NCBI GenBank assembly: GCA_021741085.1
Contig: JAIOYM010000061.1
Coordinates: 1 to 6,218, forward strand
DNA: 6,218 nt
Reading direction: 5' to 3'
From: Rickettsiaceae bacterium
GTDB lineage: Bacteria > Pseudomonadota > Alphaproteobacteria > Rickettsiales > Rickettsiaceae
Shown: positions 6,021 to 6,218 of the stretch, piece by piece
How the letters are laid out: every line of letters begins with the position of its first letter
Numbering within the stretch: position 1 is the stretch's first letter
Made by a program: the position numbers and the translations under genes
Notes under the pieces: model-generated
The model's database searches: none
Told to the model about the DNA's origin: nothing
The model's input: only the letters and a program-made list of their open reading frames with translations

Positions 6021-6218
6021 AGCTTTAAAAACAATAGGGGAAGTAGCTAAAGAATTAAATCTTATTGAAGTAGAAACAGGAAAAGCAAAAACTTATATTC
6101 TAAGATTTTGGGAAAAAGAGTTTCCTCAATTAAAGCCAAAATTAAGAGCTAAAGGTAGAAGATATTATACAGCAGAGAACGTAAAGCTTTTGAAAAAAAT
6201 TCAATATCTTTTAAAAGA
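6001..6218 (+). CDS. MerR-family transcriptional regulator, 3' end outside window
   Basis: Only the first 72 codons are present. ATG at 6001 is the first start codon after an in-frame stop at 5980-5982. Residues 10-72 form a MerR-type winged helix-turn-helix: KTIGEVAKELNL (10-21), then an insert ETGKAKTY (25-32), YILRFWEKEFPQLKP (32-46) with the invariant LRFWE, and the wing GRRYYTAENVKLLKKIQYLL (52-71). This matches the regulator encoded just downstream of ihfA in alphaproteobacteria. Its regulon is not established as far as I know, and the effector-binding C-terminal part is not visible. The insert with TGK before LRFWE is longer than in textbook MerR proteins. The gene overlaps ihfA by 20 bases in another frame, which argues for co-transcription and possibly coupled translation. 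Confidence 0.9.
   Translation, partial: MSEKSAEALKTIGEVAKELNLIEVETGKAKTYILRFWEKEFPQLKPKLRAKGRRYYTAENVKLLKKIQYLLK

Noticed and set aside
1..6218. Mobile elements, CRISPR arrays, tRNA genes, toxin-antitoxin or defence genes
   Set aside because: None seen on either strand; all coding space is taken by recognised core genes.

Overview
The window is a strongly AT-rich, gene-dense piece of ordinary bacterial core chromosome. It looks like an alphaproteobacterium, most probably of the SAR11/Pelagibacterales type. The reasons are A/T-rich codon use, very short intergenic gaps, slightly short proteins, an almost complete lack of Shine-Dalgarno sequences, and a gene order that matches a conserved alphaproteobacterial block (riboflavin genes, nusB, hppA, bamE, plsX, ihfA, merR). 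The lineage is an inference; no rRNA or other phylogenetic marker was compared.

Layout. Bases 1-1718 hold a forward operon of tightly overlapping genes: the 3' part of a ribB-type gene whose second domain is a degenerate GTP cyclohydrolase II domain, then ribH (lumazine synthase), then nusB (antitermination factor). A 115-base gap with short alternative hairpins leads into hppA (1834-3939), a membrane proton-pumping pyrophosphatase with the K+-independent signature. On the reverse strand, bamE (an outer-membrane assembly lipoprotein, 3926-4375) runs head-on into hppA and overlaps it by 14 bases. A 125-base divergent intergenic region with a perfect 7-bp dyad and a plausible promoter separates bamE from a second forward operon. 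That operon is rpmF (ribosomal protein L32, only 59 codons), plsX (first step of phosphatidic acid synthesis), ihfA (IHF alpha subunit, GTG start) and the 5' part of a MerR-family regulator that runs off the window.

How the genes relate. ribB and ribH supply and use the same four-carbon intermediate in riboflavin synthesis. nusB and rpmF belong to transcription and translation of the ribosome. hppA couples hydrolysis of biosynthetic pyrophosphate to the proton gradient. bamE and plsX serve the envelope (outer-membrane protein assembly and phospholipid synthesis). ihfA and merR are DNA-binding proteins that are neighbours across alphaproteobacteria.

Nothing in the window looks like a mobile element, CRISPR array, toxin system, defence island or undescribed multi-gene system. 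The points worth a second look are modest: the decayed GCHII domain, the compacted block lacking fabH (and thiL, DUF177 and a cytochrome-c-chaperone gene) at their usual places, the structured hppA leader, the dyad between bamE and rpmF, and a probably near-leaderless rpmF transcript.
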